This document shows, piece after piece, positions 13,315-24,482 of a stretch of DNA of 64,000 nt; position 1 is the first letter of the stretch; each line of letters begins with the position of its first letter. The notes beneath the pieces were generated by a model. The model saw nothing but the letters and a program-made list of their open reading frames with translations, ran no database searches and was not told the DNA's origin. The stretch is from Pelobates cultripes (taxonomy: Eukaryota > Chordata > Amphibia > Anura > Pelobatidae), in the NCBI GenBank assembly GCA_933207985.1, contig OW240913.1:102169909-102233908 (forward strand), read 5' to 3'. A program made the position numbers and the translations under genes.

Positions 13315-13458
13315 TGTAGCGTGGCCGAGCGCACCGCGGAGCTCAGTTTCCTGTACCCGGACGGACAGGAAGTGCTCTCTCTGTGAGCACTTCATTTCCG
13401 TCCGCCCGGGTACAGGAAACATAAGTTCCTGTACCGCTGCGCGCTCGGCCACGCTACA
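13315..13458. repeat. GC-rich hairpin inside the hAT-type element
   Basis: TGTAGCGTGGCCGAGCGC at 13315 is matched by its near-perfect inverse complement ending at 13458. The inner arms (TTCCTGTACCCGG... and ...CCGGGTACAGGAA) also pair. The whole forms a fold-back of about 140 bp. Confidence 0.85.
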
Positions 13459-13679
13459 CAGAGTGCCTGGCAGGAGGGAGCGCTCTGCGCTCACCTCCTG
13501 CCGGTCACTCCGGTTTTGCGCCCGCCGGGCCGGTACGCCCTAAGGCAGCCACTTGTGCCGCCTTATGGATGCGCCGGCGGAGCGCACCCTCCCTCCCTCC
13601 GGCGACCTATGGCCGCGTGCCCACAGAGGGGGCTCTGCGTGCCACCTGTGGCACGCGTGCCCTAGGTTCGCCATCACTG

Positions 13680-13687
13680 TACTATAC
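13680..13687. repeat. 8-bp target-site duplication, right copy
   Basis: TACTATAC matches 11628-11635 exactly and marks the right boundary of the hAT-type element. Confidence 0.9.
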
Positions 13688-13924
13688 CCTTGTACTCATC
13701 CTTTCCTACCAGCCAACATCACGACAAATACATACTAGCATAGGATACAAGACAGGGGATACAGCTTCAGCAACACCTCATGTACTTCCCTACCCGGGCC
13801 ATAACATGGTAGACATGCACTGCTCGACCAGATTCCCAAAGGGAAAGGACTTACCAGCCCAGGGCTCAACACAATCCAAACTCAACCACAAGGCGATAGC
13901 AACTGGCAAGCACCTTACCCGGAC
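13688..13924 (+). mobile_element. L1-like LINE 3' region, part 3
   Basis: Removing the hAT-type element and one target copy joins this sequence to 11627. No recognisable coding survives. The right edge is the second copy of the 37-bp direct repeat. Confidence 0.5.
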
Positions 13925-13963
13925 TAATATGGTTTGTGTGTGTATATAAGCTCATGCTGCCAC
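13925..13963. repeat. Right copy of a 37-bp direct repeat
   Basis: It matches 6144-6180 apart from one additional GT. It lies exactly where the L1-like material ends. Confidence 0.7.
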
Positions 13964-14592
13964 GCTGTTTATCAAAGGGACACTTCATTCCCAAAATACA
14001 AAACATTTAAAATAACTGTTTAGTAGATTTGCCGCCAATGAAAACATGCATATATTTAATTTTGCATCTTTTGTCATTGGAGGCTTATCTAAAAGAGCTT
14101 TTAAAAGCTGTATTTCTCTTGTCTGCTGCCTTTGCAAGCCCTCCCTTTCTAACCCTGCCCAGACTTTCTGTGGCTGTCCAATAACAGACTCCCCAGTGGA
14201 GCTCAATGATAAGTCTTTGCAAAACAAATGCTCTGGGCAATTCCCTACTTCTTGAGTTTAGCTTCACTGAGAAGCAGGAATGAGAAATGTGTGAGGAATA
14301 AATAAATGCTGAGATCAGGGAACATGGTGCTGGATTAAGGTTTTAATGCTCAGTGACTAAGAAATAATGCAGAAAATCGGTTTTTAGATGAGTTGAATTG
14401 GATTTGAGACAATGAATAGAGTGCTGAGAGTTAGAGTAGTAAGTCCTATGAATGAGAGGAGGTGATATGAATCGAGGTAAGAGAAAAAACTGCTGACGTG
14501 GAAAGTAGAAGCGTACAGATAGAGGAAGGGGGATTAAGAGAGAAACAGATTTTGAGGCATCACACACTGATTCATATACATATACACACAGT
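13964..14592. other. No recognisable gene
   Basis: This is AT-rich and purine-rich DNA without coding similarity. A weak resemblance to 31890-32000 ('gtttagc...cagtg/ctgag...caggaa') hints at another dispersed repeat. Confidence 0.4.
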
Positions 14593-14689
14593 CAGGGAAG
14601 GGCTGGCAGCCTTAGGCCTGGGGGGAAATCCAGTCAAGTGGTCATTGCACCAAGAGGAGAGTAAAAACACCTTTCCCATGTGATTGAAA

Positions 14690-15020
14690 GGGGGGGCAGT
14701 CACACTCACTGAACAGACACACTCACACACACTTGCTGATTTGACACACACTAACAAACACATACTCACTGATAGGCACACACACACACACTGTTACAGG
14801 CATACTGACTCACACAGACAGACATACTGACACACACACACAAACTGGCACACACACAGAGACATACTTGCACACACATAGACATACTGACACACAGACA
14901 GACAAACTGGCACACACACACAGACAGACATACTTGCACACACATAGACAGACATACTGGCACACACACACAGACATACTAAAAAACACACAGGCATACT
15001 GACACACACACACAGACGTA
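14690..15020. repeat. CACA-rich tandem repeat
   Basis: Irregular repetition of CACACACA with GACATACTGGC-type spacers. The Cys/Val-rich minus-strand frames here are translations of this repeat. Confidence 0.95.
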
Positions 15021-15369
15021 CTCAGGGCCGGTGCAAGGATTTTTGACTACACAGGCAAAGATGCACACCCCCCACCCCCACCCACTTAAATTTTTTTTAC
15101 CTGTGTGTCTTGTAACCCTCCTTTTTATTTTCTTACCCTCTTTAGTATCCCCCCCTTTAGTATGTCTTAGACCCTCTTGTGTCTCTTATAATCCCCCTTG
15201 TGTATCTCTTTCTTTCCCCAGCGTATTTTGTGTCTTTTTCCATGCGATATAGACATAGATATATAGCAACACACAACCATACAGGCACTCAGTCATATGC
15301 AGACACACAGTAAAACAAATATAGGCACACAGCCAAACAATTTACACATACAGGTACAATGTCATACAA

Positions 15370-15490
15370 ACACAGACATACAGACACACACACACACACA
15401 CACACAGAGACATTCAGACACTGCTATACAGACACAGGCATACAAAGACATACGTACACAGGCTTATAGTCATACAGATACAGGCATACA
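15370..15490. repeat. CA-rich tandem repeat
   Basis: A (CA)n core at 15382-15405 is followed by degenerate ACAGACACAGGCATACA-type units. Confidence 0.9.
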
Positions 15491-15519
15491 GAGCAGGGGT
15501 GGATCCAGAGCCTAATCTT

Positions 15520-15800
15520 GAGAATAGCACTGGTAGTGGGTTGTAGTGGCTCTAATTGAAAAGTTAGGGAATGTAGTAGGGGGCTAGGTGCTGTAGTGGG
15601 GGGACAGGGGCTGTAGTGAAGGCTATGAGCTGTAATTGCGGGTTAAGAAATGTAGTGGGGGGATAGGGGCTGACGTAGGTTGATGGCTACAATTTGGGAA
15701 AGGGGCTGTGGTGTGGGTGATATGGGTTGCAATTGGGGCAGAGGAGCTGTAGTGGGGATGTTATGGGGGCAGTGGTAGGGGGGCATGGGGCTGAGGAAGG
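15520..15800. repeat. GTAGTGGGGGG-type minisatellite
   Basis: Units such as GGGGGACAGGGGCTGTAGTG repeat about ten times with variation. The same unit in inverse complement forms the tract at 24890-25260. Confidence 0.8.
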
Positions 15801-15929
15801 GGGACAGGAGCTGCGGCCCTAGACAACAATCCATTTTGCCGCCCCCTCATGAATGCAACTTTCAAAGGTTTATTCACTAAATGCTGAATTGCAAAGAAGT
15901 GATATTTAGGGAAGGAGACGCATTAGACA

Positions 15930-15995
15930 TTAAAGGGGCACAATAAGCATCCAGACCACTTCAGCTCATTGAAGTCACCAGCCAGAGGCAGGGGA
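15930..15995. mobile_element. TTAA-type MITE end fragment
   Basis: TTAAAGGGGCACAATAAGCA followed by 'ccagaccacttcagctcattgaagt' matches the start of the MITE at 23191. Only this end is visible. Confidence 0.6.
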
Positions 15996-15999
15996 TTTG

Positions 16000-17007
16000 G
16001 ATTTTTGCACCCTCCTCCTCTGGTGCCCTTGTGGGGGAAATTATTATTTATTTTTTTTGCTGGATGCGGGCGGCCCTGAATTGCCACCGGAATACAGTGA
16101 GCTACACACATACACACACACACGCAAACACCTATTATTATGCTTTTAGAACATTAATTGCTCAGTGAAAAATGTATTTCTTCATAAGAGCAATCTCTTA
16201 AAAGTTTCAATATTCTATTAAAAAAACAGTTTAGGTGCTTGCTATAATTACAAAAAGTGGCAGCAGTTAATCAACCAATGATTCCCAAAACCTTGTGGTA
16301 CAAATACGAAGTAGTACACACAATGAGAAATGCCGCATCAAAAGGGTTAAAGATATAGTGAGTGTTTTCAAATAATCTTGTAGTATAGTGTGTGCAAGAA
16401 TCTACATAAATATACCTAGTCTTTATACAGTAGATGGATAATAGCTCAGTTTGTAAAAAATTATGATTAATACATGCAGAGAACAGACTCACACTTTGGA
16501 GAATTACCTAGAGCACTGCTGTGTTGCGCATGGACGGTATGAACCCTGTCTCTGGATGTATGGCAAAGCAGAAGTATAAAATTTTTAAAAATTCGGTAAT
16601 ATTTGAAAATAAATTAACTATTTTTGACCATAATATAAACAGCTTGTTATCAGTCAGCAGGACATTCCAAGGTTGACTCGCAGTTCAAATAATCTGGTAG
16701 TAACGTCTATAGTGTTTATGTATTTTTTGTGCACAATGTACCATTATTTGCTAAGACAATAACCAACCTTCATTTTGGTTATTATGCCAATGGTAGGAGC
16801 ACCTGGACCGGCTCAGGAAATATTGTAAGCTTCAGGTTAGGAGGCTGAACCCCAGTTCACTGAGGGCAGATCCTGCAAGAATCCCGGAACAAAGTGCAAA
16901 TTAGATTACGATGCATGCTATGCTTGTTGGGGCCAGTTCCCTGGTGCCCCCAAAAGTGTGACACCAGGGAACTAAGTCAGGGCAGAACCTTAAACTCAGG
17001 ACTGTCC
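16000..17007. other. No recognisable gene
   Basis: There is an AT-rich stretch at 16130-16780, then unclassified repeat-like DNA. A CA microsatellite lies at about 16105-16125. I see no exon structure. Confidence 0.5.
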
Positions 17008-17234
17008 TGTAGGGCCGCCATCGGAGGTGACAACCATAATGGTTGTCACGGGCCCGGTGCCCCTGGGGGTGTAGCGGCGGAACTGCCGCCGGTGCACTTG
17101 CACCGAGTCCCGCACACTGATGGGGCCTATCAGGGGGCCCATGCACTTAGGGCCGCCCAATGGGCCCTATATCTTCAGGGGCCCCTTTAAAAAAAAAAAC
17201 GCAGCCGCAGCAAATGCTGCTGGGAGGAAGTGGT
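17008..17234. mobile_element. hAT-like GC-rich fragment
   Basis: The sequence 'gtagggccgccatcgg', the GC-rich inner region and the phrase 'tgctgggaggaagtg' resemble the interior of the hAT-type element at 19430-21360. It directly abuts the truncated 5' end of the L1-like element. Only a fragment without a second terminus is present. Confidence 0.45.
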
Positions 17235-19429
17235 CACTTGACCACTTTGCAAACAGCTACTATAAAAAGTTTCATGAAATACTAACACCACACTTGGCAA
17301 CGGTGTTCAATGAAGCCACACGCATACAACAACTACCCACTGAGAACCTGACAGCCCACATCATCACTCTCCCAAAACCAGGGAAAACCCCCACTTGCCC
17401 ACAAAATTTCCGCCCCATATCTCTGTTAAATACAGATGCCAAATTGTATGCAAAAATACACGCAATGCGCCTAGGCAAGATACTACCTCACATAATCCAC
17501 ACCGACCAAGTTGGGTTTATAAAAAATAGACAGGAAAGGGACAACACTAGGAAAGTACTAGATATTATTCAGACTGCCCAACGCATGAAAGTGGAAGGCC
17601 TGCTGGTGTCACTAGACGCAGAAAAGGGCTTCAACCGACTGAGCTGGGAGTTCCCGGAAAAGGTCCTCCTCAGGTTTGAGGTGCCAGAGGGCTTCCTCTC
17701 AGTGGTCAGGGCATTATACAACTCACCCACAGCAAGGGTCCTAAATGCAGGATTCATTTCAGACCCTCTCAAGATAACGAACGGATCAAGACAGGGGTGC
17801 CCCCTCTCACCATTACTCTATGTGATGGCCCTTGAACCGCTGGCAGCGGCCATAAGACAAAACGCATCAATCAATGGAGTGAAAATAGGAGACAGAGAAT
17901 ATAAAGCGAATCTATTCGCAGACGATGTACTATTGACCCTAACGCAGCCAAACATCTTATTACCAAACCTAATGGCAACCATCGCCGAATATGGGAAACA
18001 ATCATATTATAAACTAAATGTCAATAAGATGCAAGCTATGGGAATGGGGATCCAAACAAACAAGCTAGAGAGACTCAAAGCAGCATTCCCTCTAGACTGG
18101 AGAACTGACCACTTAACATACTTAGGTATCAAAATCCCACCCAACTTAAACAACCTATTGGAAAAAAACTACACTGCACTCACAAAAGCTATGGCCGCCA
18201 CACTAAGATCATGGGAAGGGAAATATTTGTCATGGGTGGGGAGGATAGCAGCAGTGAAAATGATGCTACTCCCAAAATTCCAATACCTGTTACGCACTCT
18301 ACCAATAACACTGCCAAACGCACACCTAGCCACAATACAGAGATTAATTACTTGATTCGTATGGGCCAACAAAAAACCGAGGGTGGCATCCAGCATACTG
18401 CAACAACCCACCACGAGGGGGGGACTGAGCCTACCATGGATAAGAGACTATTACAAAGCAGCACAGCTAGCGGCAGTCAAAGCAGCCACAGCAGAGGGGG
18501 AAACACCACAATGGACCCGAATAGAGGCCCATTGGATAAATAAACGGGACCTGAGGGACCTCTTTTTTCTCCCGAAATCCATGCGCTCACAACATATATA
18601 CCCCCTACCGACCCCTTCCTTGACACTAAAACACTGGAATAAAGAAAGGGGAGGTGGGAAGGAACAAGGAGAAATACGGCCGGACGCACCAATCACATGC
18701 CTCAAAGTGGGCATCCCATCCCTAGACACGAAACCATGGGAAGAGCAGGGCTGCACCACGATTAAACATCTATATAAGGACAACAAACTGTTGCCCTTTC
18801 CAGAACTCCAGTCCCTATACAAGATACCCAACAAAACGCTGTACACATATGTACAAATGAAGTCACTCCTCACAGGCGCGACACTACAGAGCCAGGAGAC
18901 AACACATACGAACAGCATTGAAAAACTGTGCCTGGCGGGCAGACCCCCCAAAAAAGCACTGTCAACACTGTATACCTCCCTGCTGACATTAGACACAGGG
19001 ACAGCCATGACTTTTCAAACAGCATGGCACACAGAACTGGGCCATGATATCGAGGCGGAAACATGGCAAAGGGCATTCACAATACACAAGGGAAATACAC
19101 TATGCACAACCCACCTAGAGACTATCCGAAAGCTACAATACAGATGGTACATGGTACCAGGGAAACTAGCTGCGATATACAAAGGTATACCAATCGAATG
19201 CTGGAGGTGTAAAGGGAGGGAAGGCTCGATGAGCCACATATGGTGGTCATGCAACAACATCAAACCATTCTGGAAAGAGGTGGAGAGGGTGGCGACAGAG
19301 GTGTTGGGTAGAACTTGGCCCATAAACATAGAACAAGGCATTCTATTCATGATACCAACAACACTAGGGAAAACTGAAGAGAGATTGATATTCCACCTAC
19401 TAATATCAGCAGTGACCATTATAGCAAGA
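17235..19429 (+). pseudogene. L1-like ORF2, reverse transcriptase and C-terminal part
   Basis: Recognisable RT blocks appear in order: LPKPGKTPTCPQNFRPISLL, DQVGFIKNRQERDN, VSLDAEKGFNRLSW, NGSRQGCPLSPLLYVMALEP and the catalytic LFADDVLL. A stop at 18353-18355 and a change of frame near 18380 break the polymerase from the downstream part (18383-19429). That part carries CWRCKGREGSMSHIWWSC, the C-terminal cysteine motif. The N-terminal endonuclease domain is absent because of 5' truncation. The active-site FADD box is intact, but the ORF cannot give a full-length product. Its closest relative here is the copy at 6930-11627. Confidence 0.9.
19422..19429. repeat. 8-bp target-site duplication, left copy
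   Basis: TAGCAAGA is repeated exactly at 21361-21368 on the other side of the hAT-type element. Confidence 0.9.
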
Positions 19430-19859
19430 CAGGGCCGTCTTTAATAATGATTGGGCCCTGGGCAAGCATTTGATAGGGCCCCCTGACCCTAACTCCCTGG
19501 CATGCAATCACGATCTCCACTTCCCAACGCAGTAACGGAACCATTTTCCCATGCTTGCAGAGTTGTATTTAGCACTGAGTTGTGTTTGTGTGTTTGAATG
19601 GAAGCATGTTTTTGTATGGAGTGTGTTTGTGTAAATGTAGGGGTGTGTTTGTAGGTGGTGTTGGTGTTTGAATGCAAGCATGCATCTATGTGTATTTTTT
19701 TTTTTTAATGCTGGGTGTGTTTATATATATTTTTGGTGTTTAACACAAAGATGTATTTGTATGTATTGTTGACGTTTCAATGCAGGACTGTGTTTGTATG
19801 TAGTGTTGAAGGTTGAATGCAGGGGTGTACTTGTGTGTAGTGTTGGCGATTTGAATGAT

Positions 19860-20960
19860 GAGATGTACGTACATGTACACATACACTGCCACACACACAC
19901 ACTGTGATACACAAATACACACTGAAACACATGCAGATACACAGATATAAACACTGACACTCACACTAACACACAAGCAGATACAGACTGACACAGATAC
20001 AAACACTAACACATACAGACACACAGATACACAACCTGACACACATACAGAGACAAATATACAAACACTGACACATATGAATACTCAGACACACTGATAC
20101 ATATACTGACACACATGCAGATACACAGATAAAAACACTGACTACATACAGATGCACACACACAGATATACACACGCAGGTACACACACTGACAACATAC
20201 AGATACACAAATACATACAATGATAACTTACAGATACACACACTGACACACATACAGACACGCAGATACAAAACCTGAGACACATGCAAAGACACACAGA
20301 CCACATAGAGAAACAGATATACTAAATACAGATACACAGATATACATACTGACAGACATAATGACACACTGACATAGTGACACACACTGACCGACATACT
20401 GATACACACACACAGACACCCTGACAGACATACTCACACACACATACTTAGATACACATAGACATACTAAGACACACACAAATACTGACACACACATGCA
20501 ACGTTTACATTTTTACACATTGACAGGCATACTGACACAGTGACATACAAACTGACATGCACACTCACAGACAAACTGACACGCACAGACAGACATACTG
20601 ACATGCACAGACAGACATACTGACACACACAGACAGACAAACTGACACGCACAGACAAACTGACACGCACAGACATACTGACACACACACATAAGCCCTG
20701 ACAGACATACTGACACACACAGACATACTAAGACACACATACTCACACACACAGATTTAATGACACACACAGACAGACATACTAAGACACACACAGACTG
20801 CCTGACACACAAATACCCTGACAGACAAACTCACACACATACTAAGACACACACAGACATACTGACACACACAGAAACCCTGACAGACATACTCACACAC
20901 ATACTAAGACACACACAGACATACTGACACACACAAATACTGACACACACACATGCAAAG
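19860..20960. repeat. CA-rich minisatellite array (about 1.1 kb)
   Basis: Units such as ACAGACAGACATACTGACAC and GATACACACACTGACA alternate over about 1.1 kb. Several 60-90 bp higher-order blocks recur, for example near 20870 and 20925. Cys/Val/Ser-rich minus-strand frames across it are repeat translations. Confidence 0.95.
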
Positions 20961-21106
20961 TTTACATTTATAAAGCCACCCTCCAGCCCTACCTTATGGG
21001 TTCCCTGGGGTCCAGCGGCAGGCTGAGGTCGTTGGGAGTGTGAGGCTCCTGCACTCCAGCTCCCTCCTGACGGCCTCCTACTCCATCCCGCGCGGCTTCA
21101 TTCTAT

Positions 21107-21144
21107 CTGGGAGGAAGTGACTCACGGCAGTCACTTCCTCCCAG
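21107..21144. repeat. Perfect 16-bp-arm hairpin
   Basis: CTGGGAGGAAGTGACT and its exact inverse complement are separated by CACGGC. It lies in the GC-rich inner part of the hAT-type element. Confidence 0.9.
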
Positions 21145-21360
21145 CCTGCTGCAGTAAAACCACGGGGCCAAAGTGCCCGACCGGGGCCTCTTAGTGTGGG
21201 GGCTCCCGGTGCAGCCGCAGCACCGGCGGGCCCAGGGGGCAAATACATTTATTTATTTTTTGCGGACAGCGGGGCCCACGGGGTAGCTGCTCTGGGCCCC
21301 CCCAGGAGTAAGTGGGCCCGGGGCAGCTGCCCCGTTTGCCCCGCTTTAAAGACAGCCGTG

Positions 21361-21368
21361 TAGCAAGA
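21361..21368. repeat. 8-bp target-site duplication, right copy
   Basis: TAGCAAGA matches 19422-19429. Confidence 0.9.
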
Positions 21369-21572
21369 GCATGGAAGTCAACACAGACACCCACTAGAGA
21401 AGCCCTAATAACCCAAACAACTCTCAACTGGAAATACGAGCAAATGGCAGATAAGCACATAGGGCAGAGGAAACACATGAGTCAAGCGGGGGAGAGATGG
21501 AGAACGTACCTCAGCGAACAACAAGGTCAACATGGGGGAGGGAGAGAGACCAATGATAAGGAAGGAAAGTAG
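21369..21572 (+). pseudogene. L1-like ORF2, C-terminal tail
   Basis: After the duplicated octamer the frame continues as AWKSTQTPTREALITQT and LNWKYEQMADKH, the typical tail of L1 ORF2. It ends at a stop at 21570-21572. It completes the protein interrupted at 19429. The 3' UTR and A-run follow to 21900. Confidence 0.85.
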
Positions 21573-21904
21573 AGGGGGGGACATGGCAACGAATAGAGGG
21601 GATTATACAACAAGTACAAATTCTATAATCGCAACGAAAACACATACACTGACAGGAAGGGAACTGGAAGATTCCCAAGCTAACTTATAGAAAGATCAGT
21701 AATGTTCAATAGAAAAACGGAAGGTATTGTGTAATGGCAATAACGTGTAATACTGAAATTGTACTTGACCCCAATGATGTAACAAAATGTCCTGCATAAC
21801 CCCCACTTCTCTTATTCTGTACCCTGGCGAGCAGGTGCCAAAAAATAAACAATGTGATTGACCAATAAAACCAAAATTTCAACAAAAAAAAAAAAAAAAA
21901 GTTA

Positions 21905-23190
21905 TTTTGTTTATAATTTTCTGCATCTACAATTGATCAAAACATTGGTTGTACATTCCTAGGGATAAGATTTTTGACTCACTAACCCACTCCCATCAGT
22001 AAACATCAAAATGCCTGTTCACTGATGATACAGTATTGATGTTGCAAGGCAGACTGGATATGTCCAATCTGGATGGTTAACTAATGCCCCAGTAGCAGAT
22101 TACAGCACAATTGCATTTGGTTTTCCAAATATTAGTGAGTACATTTTAACATACTGACCAATGGGCTGTAAACCTTTTATACCTCCACTGGTTTTAAAAT
22201 GTCTTATATAATTCTAGGATTTATCAGCATAGTGTTGTAAGGTACCCTTCCAATAATGACACACCTGCATCAATGTCTGTTTTTTTGAACCAACACTCCA
22301 GTTACTGTTGTCAAAAGATTAGGGCACTTACCAATAATGATGTACCAGTGACATCATGCTCTGGGCAGACCAATCACTGGGAAACCAATCACTGAGATTG
22401 ACACAATAGCATCAAATTGTTGGGAAACAGATCCATCCAGACACACCACTCTTGTTACTAGATTGTGCTTGAGTCATTAGAACCTGGATCCATCCTAAAG
22501 TGACACAAGCAATTTTCATGCATCTTACAGACAGCAATGCACTTGGTATGTGGGTGATGGTGACTGGAAACACAATGGATGTACCAAAGACTTAATTTCA
22601 TATTATAAATACACAATAAAAAGACATAGACTCTGAGGGAAACTAACAAAAAATATGCATCACAACCTCCTTTGAGATAAAATATCATCTGATCTCACTA
22701 AATGTATGGGAAAAATATACTGACATTTACTAAAGCAAACTAATAGATATCCAAACAACTGTTTGTACATAGAGGGGGAGTATTAAATGAATGGCTCTAG
22801 TGTAAACACTCATGAAAATATTGTATTGTGTGGTGGCTGTCAAGGTTATAGCTACACATGCATCTAGTCTATCTTGAATGTTTTGTATGTATCTCTCCCT
22901 ATCAGCTGGTATTTATCAAGCCCCTTAAGGATAAAAAGATCCATGCTTTTTTTATCTCACTTAGGGACCAAGAATGGTCTTGCCATCATAACAATCTGGT
23001 CTTTAGGGATCCTAAAACACAACATTCCTGAATAGACAGTTGAGCTCTATAGAACTGTTGAATAAGCCTGAGATTTTACGCAATTATATACCTTATTATA
23101 TACTTTACAGACCATATTCTGATGATGGAATGTCTGATGATGGAATATCATTAAGGAATAAAACTGGAGTGTTAATACAAGAGGACATGC
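21905..23190. other. No recognisable gene
   Basis: This is AT-rich sequence after the LINE poly(A). I see no coding similarity, and no paired ends over the span. Confidence 0.5.
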
Positions 23191-23530
23191 TTAAAGGGAC
23201 ACTATAGTCACCCAGACCACTTCAGCTCAATGAAGTGGTCTGGGTGCCAGGTCCACCAGGTTTTAACCCTTCAGATGTAAACATAGCAGTTTAAGAGAAA
23301 CTGCTATGTTTACATTGCACGGTTAATCCAACTTCTAGTGGCTGTCTTCCTGACAGCCGCTAGAGGCGTTTCTTCGATGCTGGATGCGAAAATCGCATTA
23401 AGCGTGCAGAAGGTCCGTAGGAAAGCATTGAGAAATGCTTTCCTATGGACTGTTTGAATGTGCGCGCATGCGCATTCTGCACCACTCGGGAGCTGACGTC
23501 AGCGGGGGAGGAGAGGTCTCCAGCGCATCG
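23191..23530. mobile_element. TTAA-type (T2-like) MITE, left part
   Basis: It starts TTAAAGGGACACTATAGTCA. It contains an inverted pair (GACCACTTCAGCTCA / TGAAGTGGTCTGGG) and a second one around 'aaacatagcagtttaagagaaactgctatgttta', then the 'ggctgtc...gctagagg' block shared with other copies. The right end is not visible; LINE sequence follows. Confidence 0.65.
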
Positions 23531-23539
23531 GTATCCAGT

Positions 23540-24350
23540 TTAAACTGCTGACTCTAATATACAAAACCTTCAACAATCCCATCTCTCTGTACATTTCCTC
23601 TTTAATTCACAAACATGGTGAATCATTTTACTCTACTAATGATCTTCTCTCTTACTGCTCAAGTCTAACCCAGGGCTGCTCCTGTGCAAAACCCTACCTC
23701 ATCCCATCACACTATAAGAAGGCCAAGTACTAGTTTTTGCTTTGGACCTTATATGGGAACTGTCAGTTCCCTTGTAATTACACCATTGAAACTCACCTGT
23801 TACATGTTTTAACCTTTTTCAGGCTCCATTTTCTTTTTAAATGTATTCTAAATATTTATCAAGTGACATTGCAATCCTGCTCAGTTCAGACACAGCCAGG
23901 ACACACAATGGAAATGAGGAGGAATATTCCATAGCACTGTATGATAGGTAGATTGATAGACATCTATTTGCAACAAGACGAATTGGATACACAGGAACAG
24001 AAGGGGTTGAGAGCCCTGCTCCAATGAGCTTAGATTCTACAGGGAATGGCTTAAAGTGACACAAGAAGTAAGGGAAAAGTAGGTTACTAGAATAGTGTAC
24101 AGGGAAGGGCTAGTTTTTTCGATGAGCCATTTGCAGGAGAGGAAGCAGGGGGTGTTGCCAAGGTGCGAAGAGGATTAGAAGGGATTAGCAACCACTGGAT
24201 TTAGTAACAAATAAATCATTGTTTACTCTGGTCAGCGATGTTTTGACAGAGTGACGAGTGCGGAATCCAGACTTAAGTGGGTCAAGGAGAGAGTTGGATT
24301 CAAGAAAGTCAGTCAATCTAGCATACACAAATTTCTCATCTGTGGTTCAT
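23540..24350. pseudogene. L2-like LINE fragments
   Basis: On the plus strand, 23540-23640 reads FKLLTLIYKTFNNPISLYIS, a C-terminal L2-type ORF2 motif. On the minus strand, 24230-24350 matches the L2-like element at 28555-28665 (the words 'gacagagtg', 'cggaatccagact', 'ttggattc', 'gtcagtcaatct', 'gcatacaca'). Both are short and broken, and they have opposite orientations. Confidence 0.6.
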
Positions 24351-24482
24351 GAGTAGCACTCTCTCTGTGTTAACAGTTGTGAACCAGAGTTCATGGAGGT
24401 GGGCTCTCATATACTTGTCTTTGTCCTCAATGTGGGCTTTTATTGTGTTCTCTAGCATTCACCCTTGATTGTCTGCACTCAT

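Larger units (their letters stand above)
11636..13679. mobile_element. Non-autonomous hAT-type element (2,044 bp)
   Basis: The element begins CAGTGATGGCGAACCT and ends with its exact inverse complement, giving 16-bp terminal inverted repeats. It is flanked by the duplicated octamer TACTATAC. It encodes no transposase. The interior has three parts: CA/TG-rich repeats with a unit of about 20 bp (11790-12370), a pyrimidine-rich minisatellite (12380-13300) and a GC-rich inverted hairpin (13315-13458). The long open frames across it, rich in proline/serine or cysteine/valine, are translations of the repeat and not genes. It sits inside the L1-like 3' region. Confidence 0.9.
14593..15850. mobile_element. 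Composite of hAT-like elements with simple repeats
   Basis: Three hAT-style starts occur here: CAGGGAAGGGCTGGCAGCC at 14593, CAGGGCCGGTGCAAGGATTT at 15023 and CAGGGGTGGATCCAGAGCC at 15494. They are separated by CA-rich repeats. The block ends in 'cggccctagacaac' and 'tgccgccccctcatgaat' at about 15810-15850, a common kind of inner end in this family. I could not match TIR pairs or 8-bp duplications, so the individual boundaries are uncertain. Confidence 0.5.
19430..21360. mobile_element. Non-autonomous hAT-type element (1,931 bp) in the L1 ORF2
   Basis: It starts CAGGGCCGTCTTTAA and ends TTAAAGACAGCCGTG. These are inverse complements at 13 of 15 positions, and TAGCAAGA is duplicated on both sides. 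Deleting the element and one TAGCAAGA restores an uninterrupted L1 reading frame. The interior is mostly CA/TG-rich tandem repeats (19860-20960) followed by a GC-rich part with a perfect hairpin (21107-21144). No transposase is encoded. Confidence 0.92.
17235..21900 (+). mobile_element. 5'-truncated L1-like LINE with poly(A) tail
   Basis: The element starts inside ORF2, just before ANSYYKKFHEILTPHL, and runs through the polymerase and C-terminal region to a 3' UTR. It ends in an A-run at 21884-21900. A 1.93 kb hAT-type element at 19430-21360 splits the ORF2 C-terminus. Excluding it, the LINE is about 2.7 kb. 5' truncation plus a poly(A) tail is the usual product of target-primed reverse transcription. 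I could not find a convincing target duplication. Confidence 0.85.

Noticed and set aside
13315..13458. microRNA precursor
   Set aside because: The inverted repeat is a GC-rich hairpin inside a hAT-type element and is longer than a usual precursor; similar hairpins recur in the sister elements.
19721..20812. Several Cys/Val-rich minus-strand frames resembling small secreted proteins
   Set aside because: All lie in the CA-rich array of the hAT-type element and repeat with its period.
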